Source: Fibrobacter succinogenes (GTDB lineage: Bacteria > Fibrobacterota > Fibrobacteria > Fibrobacterales > Fibrobacteraceae). From it: a DNA stretch of 64,000 nt. The translations under genes were made by a program, and so were the position numbers. The notes beneath the pieces are model-generated. The model did not search any database and was not told the origin of the DNA. It saw only the letters and a program-made list of their open reading frames with translations. Below are positions 26,008 to 35,195 of the stretch, piece by piece (position 1 is the stretch's first letter; each line of letters opens with the position of its first letter). The stretch lies in assembly GCA_902761355.1 (NCBI GenBank), contig CACWJY010000012.1, positions 1-64,000 on the forward strand. The letters are read 5' to 3'.

Positions 26008-27651
26008 ATGTTAAAGCACCTGTCAATTAGTGGATTTACTTTGATTGCTCAAGCGGAAGTCCCCTTCCGCGATGGTTTTACTGCGATTACCGGCGAAACC
26101 GGCGCAGGAAAATCGGTGCTTTTAAAGGCGCTACGGATTGTGTGCGGCGACAAGGCTCAAACCTCGATGGTGCGCACCGGCGAAGAAAAGGCAGTTGTTG
26201 AAGCAACCTTCGACATTTCAAACGAGCCTCAAGTCAAAAGTATCCTCGAAGAACTGGAACTCGACAGTGATGACGAACTGATTATCCGCCGCGAGATCCA
26301 GGAAAACGGCAAAAGCCGCGCCCGTGTAAACGGAGCCATGATCGCACTCCCCGATTTGCAACGCCTAGGCGAAGAGCTTATTCAGATGCACGGGCAAAGC
26401 GAGCAGTTGTTATTGCGGGACACACGCACGCATACCAAGATGCTTGATGACTTCGCCGGGAACAGCGAATTGCTTGCGACCTATACAAGCGAATGGACCG
26501 AATGGAATAAAATCCAGGACCAAATCAAGGCAACCGAAGAAAGAGCCAAGAATCTGGCCGCACAAAAAGACTTTTTGAAATTTCAGTTCGACGAACTCTC
26601 AAAAGCCTCTCTTAAAGAGGGTGAAGAAGAAGCTCTCGAAGACAAGGTCAACAGCGCAAGCAAGCAAGAAGCAGAAACACGCTATCTGAACGACATTCAG
26701 GGAATGCTGGGCGGTGAAAACGGTCTTCTGGACCAGGTACAGATTTTGCAGGCCAAGTTGCGTTCACTGGCCACAAAGCTCCCAGATTACGAAGATTATC
26801 TGAAGTCACTTGAAGAGGTGACGGACCCTTACGAAAGCGTTTGCAAGGATTTGCTGCGTTTGCGCCCCTCTGCAGCCATGAGTGCAGCAGATATTGACCG
26901 CGCCAACGCCCGTATCGCGCAAATTCAAAAGCTAAAGCGCAAATACCGCACCGACGTAGCAGGCCTGATTTCATTAACGGAACAGCGCAGAGAAGAACTT
27001 TCGAGCCTTGAAAACCTGGATGCAGACCTAGAAGAACTTTCGAGGCAATCCAAGAAAGCACTCGAAGCCCTGCAGGCGACCGCACTTAAGCTTTCTCAGT
27101 CGCGTATCAACGCCGCCGAACGCTACGACAAGGCGGTGAGCGACATTCTGCACACGCTCGGCATGCCGAAAGCGATTTTCACAACTTCAATCGCCATGCA
27201 GGCCTTATCTCCCAACGGGGCCGACAAAATTGAATTCACACTCGCCCCCAACCCGGGCGAAGGTTTCAAGAGCCTGCAAAAGGCTGTTTCGGGTGGAGAA
27301 CTTAGCCGTGTTCTGCTCGCCATCAAAAGCGTCATGGCCGAGCTCGACCGCGTTCCGCTCCTTATCTTTGACGAAGTGGATTCGGGCATCAGTGGCGAAG
27401 TCGGCAACAGCATCGGCGAAGCGCTCAAGAACTTAGGCAAGCACCACCAAGTGCTCACCATTACGCACTTGCACCAGGTTGCAAGCCGCGCCAAAAATCA
27501 ACTTGCAGTTAGCAAGCAAGAAATCGAAGGCCGCACCTACACGCATGTAGTCGAGCTGGACCACGAAGGTCGCATCGGCGAAATTTCACGCATGCTCGGC
27601 GGCGAAAGCGACACCATTCGCGAACACGCAAGGCAACTTTTAGAGGCATAA
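26008..27651 (+). CDS. recN: DNA repair protein RecN
   Basis: 547 aa SMC-like ATPase. Walker A GETGAGKS is at 29-36. Two coiled-coil arms fill the middle, and VSGGELSRVLLAIK, PLLIFDEVDSGISGEV and TITHLHQVASRA form the C-terminal nucleotide-binding half. It acts in double-strand-break repair. The start is 38 bp after trmB. A near-match (TTTATTTG) to the promoter box lies 4 nt from the ATG. TAA is directly followed by the ATG of the next gene. Confidence 0.95.
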   Translation: MLKHLSISGFTLIAQAEVPFRDGFTAITGETGAGKSVLLKALRIVCGDKAQTSMVRTGEEKAVVEATFDISNEPQVKSILEELELDSDDELIIRREIQENGKSRARVNGAMIALPDLQRLGEELIQMHGQSEQLLLRDTRTHTKMLDDFAGNSELLATYTSEWTEWNKIQDQIKATEERAKNLAAQKDFLKFQFDELSKASLKEGEEEALEDKVNSASKQEAETRYLNDIQGMLGGENGLLDQVQILQAKLRSLATKLPDYEDYLKSLEEVTDPYESVCKDLLRLRPSAAMSAADIDRANARIAQIQKLKRKYRTDVAGLISLTEQRREELSSLENLDADLEELSRQSKKALEALQATALKLSQSRINAAERYDKAVSDILHTLGMPKAIFTTSIAMQALSPNGADKIEFTLAPNPGEGFKSLQKAVSGGELSRVLLAIKSVMAELDRVPLLIFDEVDSGISGEVGNSIGEALKNLGKHHQVLTITHLHQVASRAKNQLAVSKQEIEGRTYTHVVELDHEGRIGEISRMLGGESDTIREHARQLLEA

Positions 27652-28809
27652 ATGACAGAAGAACAGACATCCGACATCAGGCTCCGCTCCCGAATTTGGA
27701 GCGTCTTACGAGCCATGGTATTCGTGGCCGTCATCGTATTCATCTGGATGGGAATGGCAAAAACCGCCTGCGCCCTTGTAGCCGTGGCACTCATTATGGG
27801 TTGGGTAAATCTGTACCAGCTGCGTTCCCAAGAAATCGAAAAACCCTACTACAGGCTTTGGCTGAACGTCATCGACGGATTCCTTTCGTTCGCCGTCATG
27901 ACCAGCATTTTTGTGCGCGACCTGCTGCAAAACGACCAGACCGAAAAACTGCTCGCCATCGGTTGCGTATTCTTGCTTGCGCGCCTTGTGGCCCACACGC
28001 TCTTTAGCCTTGGAGTACTCCGCGAAGGTAAATCACTCCCCCGCAAGCGCCGCTGGAGCAAGATGTCGAACATCGCAATTACCATTACCATGGGCGTGTA
28101 TCTGCTCCACCTCGAGGATTACCAACAAATTTGCATGGTCACCTCGATTCTGCTGATTATCGCCTCTACCGTTGCTTACGCCTATTGGTATTACCGCGAT
28201 CCAGCACACCGCAAGCCGCTTTCGATTGCAAGCCAGCTCACTATGAGCCGTATCGTATTAACGCCATTTTTCCTTTGGGTATTCTTCTACGACAACGACC
28301 TAGACTACAGCAACAATAGCCTCGTTTTTAAAAGTCTTTCTTTGGTGATGGTCCTCGGATTCATGCTGACCGATTTCTTAGATGGATTCCTCGCCCGCAA
28401 AATGGGAGAAGTCAGCACCCTCGGAAAATACCTAGATCCATTCAGCGATAAAATTTCGAACATGACCATTTTCATGTGCTTTATAGCCACGGGATACGCC
28501 CCTGTATGGATGGTCGCTCTGATTTACTTCCGCGAATCGAGCGTAGAAACCTTGCGTACTCTTGCCGCAAGCGAAGGCCTGATTATGCCAGCACGTCGAA
28601 GCGGCAAATGGAAAACCGCTTTGCAGGGAATCGGAATCGTTGCCATATTGCTCGGTGCTCTTGATCCCATGGAAGCGATTATTCCTAATTATCAAGCATT
28701 TTGGGGCATTTTTCCACAAGCAGTCATGGGCGTAATCACAGCAATTACCATTATTAGCGGCATCGATTATTTCGTCGCCAGCAAGCATATCCTTAAAAAA
28801 TTCGTGTAA
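27652..28809 (+). CDS. CDP-alcohol phosphatidyltransferase with extra N-terminal membrane domain
   Basis: 385 aa, about twice the length of a usual PgsA. The catalytic motif D241-x2-DG-x2-AR-x8-G-x3-D262-x3-D266 is complete, so it should transfer a phosphatidyl group from CDP-diacylglycerol, most likely to glycerol-3-phosphate. Residues 1-185 contain about five extra hydrophobic helices of unknown role. Its ATG abuts the recN stop. Acceptor alcohol is inferred, not shown. Confidence 0.8.
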   Translation: MTEEQTSDIRLRSRIWSVLRAMVFVAVIVFIWMGMAKTACALVAVALIMGWVNLYQLRSQEIEKPYYRLWLNVIDGFLSFAVMTSIFVRDLLQNDQTEKLLAIGCVFLLARLVAHTLFSLGVLREGKSLPRKRRWSKMSNIAITITMGVYLLHLEDYQQICMVTSILLIIASTVAYAYWYYRDPAHRKPLSIASQLTMSRIVLTPFFLWVFFYDNDLDYSNNSLVFKSLSLVMVLGFMLTDFLDGFLARKMGEVSTLGKYLDPFSDKISNMTIFMCFIATGYAPVWMVALIYFRESSVETLRTLAASEGLIMPARRSGKWKTALQGIGIVAILLGALDPMEAIIPNYQAFWGIFPQAVMGVITAITIISGIDYFVASKHILKKFV

Positions 28810-28816
28810 AAAACCC

Positions 28817-28845
28817 TTGACAGGGCTATCAAAAATTACTATATA
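28817..28845 (+). promoter_or_regulatory. tRNA promoter
   Basis: TTGACA (28817-28822), a 17-bp spacer and TATATA (28840-28845), ending 14 bp before the tRNA. Confidence 0.85.
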
Positions 28846-28859
28846 TGGGCATACCTCGA

Positions 28860-28933
<74 letters not shown>

Positions 28934-28940
28934 CTAAAGA

Positions 28941-28972
28941 AACCTGTCCTTTAAAAGGGCAGGTTCTTTTTT
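28941..28972 (+). terminator. Terminator after the initiator tRNA
   Basis: A 9-bp stem with one G-T pair (28941-28949 with 28957-28965), then CTTTTTTT. The T-run merges with the TAAATTTG promoter box of the next gene. Confidence 0.9.
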
Positions 28973-28986
28973 TAAATTTGAACCGT

Positions 28987-30027
28987 ATGACACGCCTTAC
29001 CGAATCTGAAGCTTTAGACTTATTTTTAAACGCGCCCCTCGACGAACTTTTTGCCCGTGCAAATGCCGAAAAAGAACGTCGGCACGGCAAATCCGTGTAT
29101 TGGGTAAACAACCGCCAAATTAACTACACCAACGTATGCGTGTTACACTGCAAATTCTGCGCTTTTTCTAAAATCAAGAAAGACAGCCCCACCGCTTACG
29201 ACTGGAACTACGACACCATTCGAGGAAAGGCTGCCGAAGCCATTGCAGGCGGCGCCCGCGAGTTGCACATTGTAGGCGGACTGCATCCGGACCATCCCTT
29301 CGATTATTATATCGAAATGCTTCGCAAGCTGCGCGTGGAATTCCCGAAAGTGAACCTGAAAGCGTTTACCGCCGTAGAGATTTGCCACTTTGCAAAAATT
29401 TCGGGACAAACTCCGCTGCAAATCATGAGCACGCTGAAAGAAGCGGGACTTGACGCTCTACCCGGTGGCGGAGCCGAAATTCTAGTGCAAGAGGTTCGCG
29501 ATCAGATTTGCCCGGGCAAAGAAACCGGCGAAGAATGGCTCGACGTTCACCGCGCGGCCCACAAGATCGGAATCCCGACAAACGCAACCATGCTTTTCGG
29601 ACACATCGAAAAGATCGAAGACCGTATTGTCCACATGAAAATGCTGCGCGACTTGCAGGACGAAGCTCCGGGCTTTTTCGCCTTCATTCCGCTGGTGTAC
29701 CACCCGGAACATAATGCGCTGCACAAGATCGTTCCGAATATCACCAGCGAAGAAGACATTCTGCGCACGGTCGCCGTTGCAAGATTATTCCTTGACAACT
29801 TCCCGCACATCAAGGCGTACTGGATTCAGATGGGAATCGAGACCGCGATGAAGGCGCTCCACGCCGGCGCGTCAGATTTGGACGGTACGATTATCGAAGA
29901 AAAGATTACGCACGCCGCCGGCGCCATGGTTCCCGTGGGCATGAGCCCCGAGCGCATGAAGAACCTTATCTTAAACGAAGGCTTGGAACCGGTCGAACGT
30001 GATGCGTTGTATGAAAGATTCTCTTAA
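28987..30027 (+). CDS. mqnE: Aminofutalosine synthase MqnE
   Basis: 346 aa from the ATG at 28987; the TTG at 28978 is part of the promoter box. Radical-SAM cluster motif C51-x3-C55-x2-C58 in NVCVLHCKFCAF. HIVGGLHPDHPFDYY and KAFTAVEI favour MqnE over MqnC. It joins the adenosyl radical to the MqnA product in the futalosine route to menaquinone. TAAATT lies 8 nt before the ATG. No other mqn gene is in the window. Confidence 0.87.
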   Translation: MTRLTESEALDLFLNAPLDELFARANAEKERRHGKSVYWVNNRQINYTNVCVLHCKFCAFSKIKKDSPTAYDWNYDTIRGKAAEAIAGGARELHIVGGLHPDHPFDYYIEMLRKLRVEFPKVNLKAFTAVEICHFAKISGQTPLQIMSTLKEAGLDALPGGGAEILVQEVRDQICPGKETGEEWLDVHRAAHKIGIPTNATMLFGHIEKIEDRIVHMKMLRDLQDEAPGFFAFIPLVYHPEHNALHKIVPNITSEEDILRTVAVARLFLDNFPHIKAYWIQMGIETAMKALHAGASDLDGTIIEEKITHAAGAMVPVGMSPERMKNLILNEGLEPVERDALYERFS

Positions 30028-30069
30028 CGAGAATCTTTCTTTAGACAAGGAGAGGCTCCGCCCCTCCTA
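30013..30069 (+). terminator. Hairpins at the 3' end of mqnE
   Basis: An 11-bp perfect hairpin (30013-30023 with 30029-30039) holds the mqnE stop codon in its loop. A second, GC-rich stem (about 30047-30068, one mismatch) follows. Neither has a long T-run. Confidence 0.5.
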
Positions 30070-30110
30070 ACACCTTCCTTTCCCCAATGTGACATTAATT
30101 TTCTTATTGA

Positions 30111-30138
30111 AAAGGCCCCGAATTTCTTCGGGGCTTTT
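30111..30138. terminator. Bidirectional terminator between mqnE and ettA
   Basis: GCCCCGAA (30115-30122) pairs with TTCGGGGC (30127-30134) around TTTC, flanked by AAAG and TTTT so it can work on both strands. Confidence 0.85.
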
Positions 30139-30161
30139 AAGTTCTAATACCGACGCAAGAA

Positions 30162-31856
30162 TTACTGTCTCGTGAGCGTCTTGTACTTAATCGGCTTCGG
30201 GTTGTCGGCATCTTCACCGAGGCGCTTGCGACGGTCAGCTTCGTATTCGCTCCAGTTGCCTTCAAACCACACCACCTTCGAATCGCCTTCGTAAGCGAGG
30301 ATGTGGGTTGCGATACGGTCGAGGAACCAGCGGTCATGCGAGATAATCACGGCGCAACCCGCGAACTTGAGGATAGCCTGTTCCAGAGCCTGCAGAGTTT
30401 CGATATCGAGGTCGTTGGTCGGTTCGTCAAGGAACAGCACGTTGCCCGGCTTCTGCAGATTCTTCGCCATGAGCACGCGGTTGCGTTCACCGCCCGAAAG
30501 AGCCGTCAGCTTTTTCTGCTGGGCAGCACCGGTGAAGTTAAATAGACCGCAGTAGGCGCGGCCATTCATCTTGCGGTCGCCCACCATGATTTCGTCGTTA
30601 CCGCCGGTAATTTCTTCCCACACGGTCTTGGAATCGTCAAGGCTTTCGCGACCCTGTTCCATACTGATGATTTCAACGGTTTCACCAATCTTGAGCGTAC
30701 CACCATCCGGCTTTTCCTGGCCCATGATCATCTTGAACAAAGTCGTCTTACCCGCACCGTTCGGACCGATAATACCCACGATACCCGAACGCGGCAGGCT
30801 GAAGTTCAAATCGTCGAAGAGCACCTTGTCGCCAAAGGCCTTTTGCAGGTGTTCTGCCTGAATCACGATATCGCCCAGGCGCTTGCCGTTTGCAATGTGA
30901 ATCTGGGCAACCTTGATTTGTTCGCGAGAATCTTCGGCAAGCAAGTCTTCGTAGGCCTTCAAACGGGCCTTACTCTTGGCCTGGCGCGCCTTCGGAGAAG
31001 CCTTCACCCATTCCTGTTCGCGAGCGAGGCGCTTCTGACGGTCAGATTCACCCTTTTCTTCGTTCTTCATGCGTTCAAGCTTCTGGTCAAGCCACTGGGC
31101 GTAATTGCCTTCCCAAGGAATGCCACGACCGCGGTCAATTTCCAAAATCCAGTTCGTCACGTTGTCGAGGAAGTAACGGTCATGGGTCACCAAAATCACG
31201 GAGCCCTTGTATTCGCGGAGGTGGCGTTCGAGCCAGGCGACCGTTTCGGCATCCAGGTGGTTCGTCGGTTCGTCCAAGAGCAACAAATCTGGTTCTTCAA
31301 GGAGCAAGCGGCAAAGAGCCACGCGGCGCTTTTCACCGCCGGAGAGGTTCGTCACCGGCCAATCGCCCGGCGGGCAGCGGAGAGCGTCCATTGCAATTTC
31401 AATGTTACGGTCGAGGCTCCACAAATCCTGTGCGTCGATGATGTCCTGAAGCTTTGCCTGTTCGTCGAGGAGCTTGTTCATCTCGTCGTCTTCCATGGGT
31501 TCTGCAAACTTCATGGAGATTTCGTTGAAGCGGTCAAGAATGGCCTGCTTCTTAGCGACAGCCTGCATCACGTTTTCCTTGACGGTCAGGTTCGGGTCCA
31601 GCTGCGGTTCCTGCGGCAGATAGCCTGCGGTACGGCCCGGTTCAATCCAAGCTTCGCCCTGGAATTCCTTGTCGATGCCCGCCATGATGCGCAAAAGCGT
31701 CGACTTACCGGCACCATTCTGGCCGATGATGCCAATCTTTGCGCCATAGTAGAAGCTCAAAGAAATGTCCTTCAGCACCTCTTTGTTAGGCGGATAGGAC
31801 TTGGTCATCTTGTACATGTAGAAAACGAATTTTTCTGCTTTATTCTGTTCGGCCAT
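30162..31856 (-). CDS. ettA: Energy-dependent translational throttle ATPase EttA
   Basis: 564 aa ABC-F protein with two ATPase domains. The first has GQNGAGKST, LSGGEKRRVALCRLL and LLLLDEPTNHLD; the second GPNGAGKTT, LSGGERNRV and LFLDEPTNDLD. The interdomain linker and an arm insertion in domain 1 fit EttA, which binds the ribosomal E site and gates early elongation by ATP level. A TATATTTG box lies 31 nt before the ATG, so this mRNA has a short leader. Confidence 0.93.
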   Translation of the reverse strand: MAEQNKAEKFVFYMYKMTKSYPPNKEVLKDISLSFYYGAKIGIIGQNGAGKSTLLRIMAGIDKEFQGEAWIEPGRTAGYLPQEPQLDPNLTVKENVMQAVAKKQAILDRFNEISMKFAEPMEDDEMNKLLDEQAKLQDIIDAQDLWSLDRNIEIAMDALRCPPGDWPVTNLSGGEKRRVALCRLLLEEPDLLLLDEPTNHLDAETVAWLERHLREYKGSVILVTHDRYFLDNVTNWILEIDRGRGIPWEGNYAQWLDQKLERMKNEEKGESDRQKRLAREQEWVKASPKARQAKSKARLKAYEDLLAEDSREQIKVAQIHIANGKRLGDIVIQAEHLQKAFGDKVLFDDLNFSLPRSGIVGIIGPNGAGKTTLFKMIMGQEKPDGGTLKIGETVEIISMEQGRESLDDSKTVWEEITGGNDEIMVGDRKMNGRAYCGLFNFTGAAQQKKLTALSGGERNRVLMAKNLQKPGNVLFLDEPTNDLDIETLQALEQAILKFAGCAVIISHDRWFLDRIATHILAYEGDSKVVWFEGNWSEYEADRRKRLGEDADNPKPIKYKTLTRQ

Positions 31857-31896
31857 ATGAACTCACTTCAATTTTGTTTATTCTAGCCAAATATAA

Positions 31897-31922
31897 CAAA
31901 AAGCCCCGCATTATGCGAAGCT
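31897..31922 (-). terminator. Terminator after the Cys-rich lipoprotein
   Basis: On the minus strand a 9-bp stem (31922-31914 with 31910-31902, two G-T pairs) closes a TAA loop and is followed by TTTTTG. Confidence 0.8.
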
Positions 31923-31958
31923 TTCATTACCGATAGAAAGGCCTATTGAAGCGCTTTA

Positions 31959-33173
31959 CTAAAAAACCCGGCCGCCACAATCCAAGCCTTCGGCGCATGT
32001 TTGGCAAGAGGAAGTGTTTCCACAAGGCAGCAATTCATCGGTTTCATAGATTTCGTGGACATATCTGCCGTCTTTGTACTTGATATACTTTGCACCGGCA
32101 AAAGCCTTACTCAGAGTAAACGTGGCCACTCCCATAGAGCCGCCCGTTTCCGAGCATTCAGGATACAGAAGTATTGCATACAACGTATCGTTACTTATCT
32201 TCGCCTTCAAGCCAGTAAACGTACACCTGTCATTCACAAGGACATCATCGTCTCGGAAGGTTACGGTACCATTAGAATTAAGCACCTTCACGACACGCGG
32301 AGCCACGGCAGGGCCGCCACGATGCATCGCACTAACGTCGGTCGCAATTTCGGAGCCATCATCGGGATTTGGAGCCGGTGTATAGACCCACTTATTATCT
32401 TGGCAAATGTAGTTACGGCCATAGAATTCCAACGGATCAGCACCATCTTCACACGGTTCAAGATTAGGCCTGTAAATTCCATCGGGAATGCCGTCGCCAT
32501 CGCAGTCGCTGCCCGGAGGGCAGGTTTCCACATCGTACTTGATTTTCCACATCCCGTTTTCGCACACATAGACCTTTTTGTTTCCGCAGTCGGTCGCTTC
32601 TTGCGGACCATTCGGGTCACAAAGCCTATAGCCGCAACCTTCTTCGAGTTCCTTGCAAGGAGTCGGCGCAATATCCATGCAGTAGGGTTGCTGGCGGCTT
32701 ACGCCATCTTCTATCCAATAACTATTCAAGCATACATACGTGACCGTCGAGTCGACACAGTCAACGGCTTTTTGGCCTTCGTTTTCGCACTCGTTACACG
32801 GGCGAACAGGAATCGGGCAATCGGGTCCATCACACTTAGGACACATGCGGGCCATATCGATACATTTTTCTGTAAAGAACTCAGAGCTCGACGAATTGAC
32901 CAGTTCTTGAGAAGAAGAACTATCGACAACCTCATCAGAACTTGAATTTCCTTCCGCATTTTCGCTGCTCGATTCAGGCTGCTGATTTGCTTCCGACGAT
33001 GCCGGCGGCTGAGCCGTTTCTGAGCTAGATGGGGGCTGGTTACCCGGATTCTGCGGATCCTGAATTTCCGTATTCGGTGCAGCCGGCGACGAAGAACTCT
33101 CATCGCATGCAATCAGACCAAACGCCGCAGCAGCTACCACGACGGCACCTAAAGTTTTTAATACTTTGTTCAT
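31959..33173 (-). CDS. Cysteine-rich lipoprotein with serine-rich linker
   Basis: 404 aa. Lipobox FGLIAC, then about 80 residues dominated by Ser, Pro, Gln and Glu (blocks such as SSSSQELVNSSSS). The next about 170 residues contain roughly two dozen cysteines, many paired with Pro or Asp, including CDGDGIPDG, which resembles a calcium-binding (thrombospondin type 3-like) loop. The C-terminal part ends with CQTCAEGLDCGG. A surface-exposed, disulfide-rich protein is likely. GGAGAAG precedes the ATG. Last gene of the TIGR02147 operon. Confidence 0.72.
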   Translation of the reverse strand: MNKVLKTLGAVVVAAAAFGLIACDESSSSPAAPNTEIQDPQNPGNQPPSSSETAQPPASSEANQQPESSSENAEGNSSSDEVVDSSSSQELVNSSSSEFFTEKCIDMARMCPKCDGPDCPIPVRPCNECENEGQKAVDCVDSTVTYVCLNSYWIEDGVSRQQPYCMDIAPTPCKELEEGCGYRLCDPNGPQEATDCGNKKVYVCENGMWKIKYDVETCPPGSDCDGDGIPDGIYRPNLEPCEDGADPLEFYGRNYICQDNKWVYTPAPNPDDGSEIATDVSAMHRGGPAVAPRVVKVLNSNGTVTFRDDDVLVNDRCTFTGLKAKISNDTLYAILLYPECSETGGSMGVATFTLSKAFAGAKYIKYKDGRYVHEIYETDELLPCGNTSSCQTCAEGLDCGGRVF

Positions 33174-33198
33174 ATTACTTCTCCTTTATAGTTAAAAA

Positions 33199-34167
33199 TC
33201 ACTTGACCCATTCGCTTTCGCGACCGAAATCTGGGCACGATCCTTCTGGGATATTCAAATCTACTTCGACATGTTCAATTTCAGGACTAGTGGCAATGAC
33301 GCCACAATACCGGAAAAGGAAACGGAAGGTCTTGTTTACAGCGGAATTCGGGCACTCCCCTGCCGAAATATCCAAGACAACCACCTTATTCTCGCTAACA
33401 TCCGCAAGTACATACCCCACCGACTTATCGTTGCCATAAACATTCATCATATATAGCCAACAACCATCTTCGGCCTGCCCAGCCTTAATAGAGTCTATCA
33501 AGCCCGCATATTCATCAGCTGCATCAGGGAAGAAATATTCCAACGCTCCAATATTCTGCTTGACAAACCGATGCGGCCAAGGGCCATCAAATTCCGTCGC
33601 CGCCGCTTGACCCGGTGCCGTATCGGAATCCGTTTCTTCGGTCAACTTAGTGGCCATAGCGCCTTCGTATACTTGATTGATATTCAGGCCAAGCTCATCG
33701 ATATAGTATTTCAACGAATTCGGATTTTCTACCGAGCTAGACGACATTGTTCCGCCCTGCGGAGGAGACACACTACTCGAGGATTCTTCAACACTGCTAG
33801 AAGAAATCTGTTCCTGCGAACTCGAGGAGACTTCAGAAGCAATCGAACTCGAAGAAACTTCTGGTTCAACCGAACTGGACGATTCTGCGGCAGAACTGTT
33901 CACCACCATATTTTCCGACGACGAGCTGGAAGATTCCACCTTTTCAAAACTAGAAGAACTATTCTTTCCGTCATCAGGCGGCAAGAACTCACTCGAAGAC
34001 GAAACAACACTTTCGCTAGACACTGCAATGCTGCTCGACGATAGAACGACCGCAAATTCATTTGGTTCTTCAGCGGTCCCCGTAATCTTGGTCGATTCAG
34101 AGCAACCAAAATTCAAGCAGGCCACAAACAGCGCCATCATAGGCACCAACAAATCAAACTTCTTCAT
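33199..34167 (-). CDS. Lipoprotein with long serine-rich linker
   Basis: 322 aa from the ATG at 34167, placed 7 nt after GGAG; an in-frame GTG at 34173 would leave only 1 nt. It overlaps the regulator gene by 14 bp. Lipobox LNFGC, then about 110 residues with ten or more SSSS blocks separated by acidic residues. The C-terminal half is a compact domain (YYIDELGLNINQVYEG ... CWLYMMNVYGNDKSVGYVLADV) with cysteines near the end. No family recognised. The linker probably lifts the domain off the outer membrane. Confidence 0.72.
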   Translation of the reverse strand: MKKFDLLVPMMALFVACLNFGCSESTKITGTAEEPNEFAVVLSSSSIAVSSESVVSSSSEFLPPDDGKNSSSSFEKVESSSSSSENMVVNSSAAESSSSVEPEVSSSSIASEVSSSSQEQISSSSVEESSSSVSPPQGGTMSSSSVENPNSLKYYIDELGLNINQVYEGAMATKLTEETDSDTAPGQAAATEFDGPWPHRFVKQNIGALEYFFPDAADEYAGLIDSIKAGQAEDGCWLYMMNVYGNDKSVGYVLADVSENKVVVLDISAGECPNSAVNKTFRFLFRYCGVIATSPEIEHVEVDLNIPEGSCPDFGRESEWVK

Positions 34168-34990
34168 TTTCACGCTCCTTCATATTTTTGGTCAGCGGAA
34201 AAAGCTGCAGGTTCAGACGATAAACCTGTTCAATGTTCTTGTCTTCGGCGGCAATAGCGACAATCTTACGACGGAATTCGTCCAGCAGATTTTCGATTTT
34301 GTTGTACGACTCGCGAGAAAGTCCCATCGTGATTCCACTAAAATGACGTTCTTCGACAGGAAGGTCTATTGCGGGGGTCGCCAATTTAGACATCATACGA
34401 TGCATGCCTCTTAAGGCAAGGCGCGTTGCATCGGGAGTTCCCTTGACAGAAGTTTCTGACTGAACTAATACACCATCATTATTTTTCTTTAAAAGCCCAG
34501 CCTTCGTCAAAAAATTCAGGCTCTGCTGCACTTCGGCAGCCGAAATTTCGGGGTAGCACTGTTTTGCAATTTCGCCGGGAGTTGCTCCCGGCATCAGCGG
34601 AGCCAACTCACGCACGACCGGGTTCTGCCAGGAATCATAGAACTCAAACAAGTCCCCTTCCATGACACGCACCTTATGAACCTTGGCAATCGCAAGCATG
34701 TTTTCGTAGGCGCTCTTTTTTTTCGATTCAGTTTCGGCCTGACCAAACTCAACCATAGCCCTGAAATAATCCATTTCAAAGCCCACAAGCCCCATAGCCT
34801 CACCCGTACGTTCTACCCCGATACGACTCAGCTTACTTTTTCCATCGCATACAACCTTCATATACGAAGGCGAGCTGAACCCAGCCTTTTTCGAGAACTC
34901 GCGCCAAGAAAAAGCGGAACAACGTTTACGGTCTTCGTAAAAGTCGCGCATGTACTTGCGGAAGTCGTCATATTCAACAATCGGTTTCAT
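34154..34990 (-). CDS. TIGR02147-family regulator-like protein
   Basis: 278 aa. The opening VEYDDFRKYMRDFYEDRKR, SWREFSKKAGFSSPSYMKVVCDGKSKLS, the central YDSWQNPVVRELAPLMPG and ATRLALRGMHRMM are typical of TIGR02147/DUF4423 proteins, a family expanded in Fibrobacter. The N-terminal part looks like a helix-turn-helix, so it is probably a DNA-binding regulator. Its promoter is TTGACA-17-TATATT with the ATG 8 nt after the -10. Repeated TATGCTAC sites lie just upstream and could be its own targets. Confidence 0.82.
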   Translation of the reverse strand: MKPIVEYDDFRKYMRDFYEDRKRCSAFSWREFSKKAGFSSPSYMKVVCDGKSKLSRIGVERTGEAMGLVGFEMDYFRAMVEFGQAETESKKKSAYENMLAIAKVHKVRVMEGDLFEFYDSWQNPVVRELAPLMPGATPGEIAKQCYPEISAAEVQQSLNFLTKAGLLKKNNDGVLVQSETSVKGTPDATRLALRGMHRMMSKLATPAIDLPVEERHFSGITMGLSRESYNKIENLLDEFRRKIVAIAAEDKNIEQVYRLNLQLFPLTKNMKERENEEV

Positions 34991-34998
34991 CGCTTATG

Positions 34999-35027
34999 AA
35001 TATACCCTCTTTTTTTGAGGTTGTCAA
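34999..35027 (-). promoter_or_regulatory. Promoter of the TIGR02147 operon
   Basis: On the minus strand TTGACA (35027-35022), a 17-bp spacer and TATATT (35004-34999), followed by 8 nt and the ATG. The best promoter match in the window; the transcript should be nearly leaderless. Confidence 0.85.
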
Positions 35028-35033
35028 GTATTT

Positions 35034-35124
35034 TATGCTACAAAAATTCGTTTTTCTTCAAAATTTACAAAGTTTTTTGAAGTTTTTATATTTATTTTTC
35101 ACATATGCTACAACCTGTAGCATA
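35034..35124. promoter_or_regulatory. TATGCTAC operator-like repeats
   Basis: TATGCTAC occurs at 35034-35041, about 6 bp upstream of the -35 of the TIGR02147 operon, and at 35104-35111, where with GTAGCATA (35117-35124) it makes an 8-bp inverted repeat with a 5-bp spacer. The sites lie between two divergent surface-protein units. Confidence 0.6.
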
Positions 35125-35195
35125 AGCACGATTTGTTTAGAGCCACACTCCCTGCATAACGACTCCAACCTTCTAATTTTCTATTTTAACGCTAT

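Noticed and set aside
33700..34060. Repeated TCnTCn tracts resembling a repeat array
   Set aside because: They are serine codons in a linker, irregularly spaced and in frame; not CRISPR or tandem DNA repeats.
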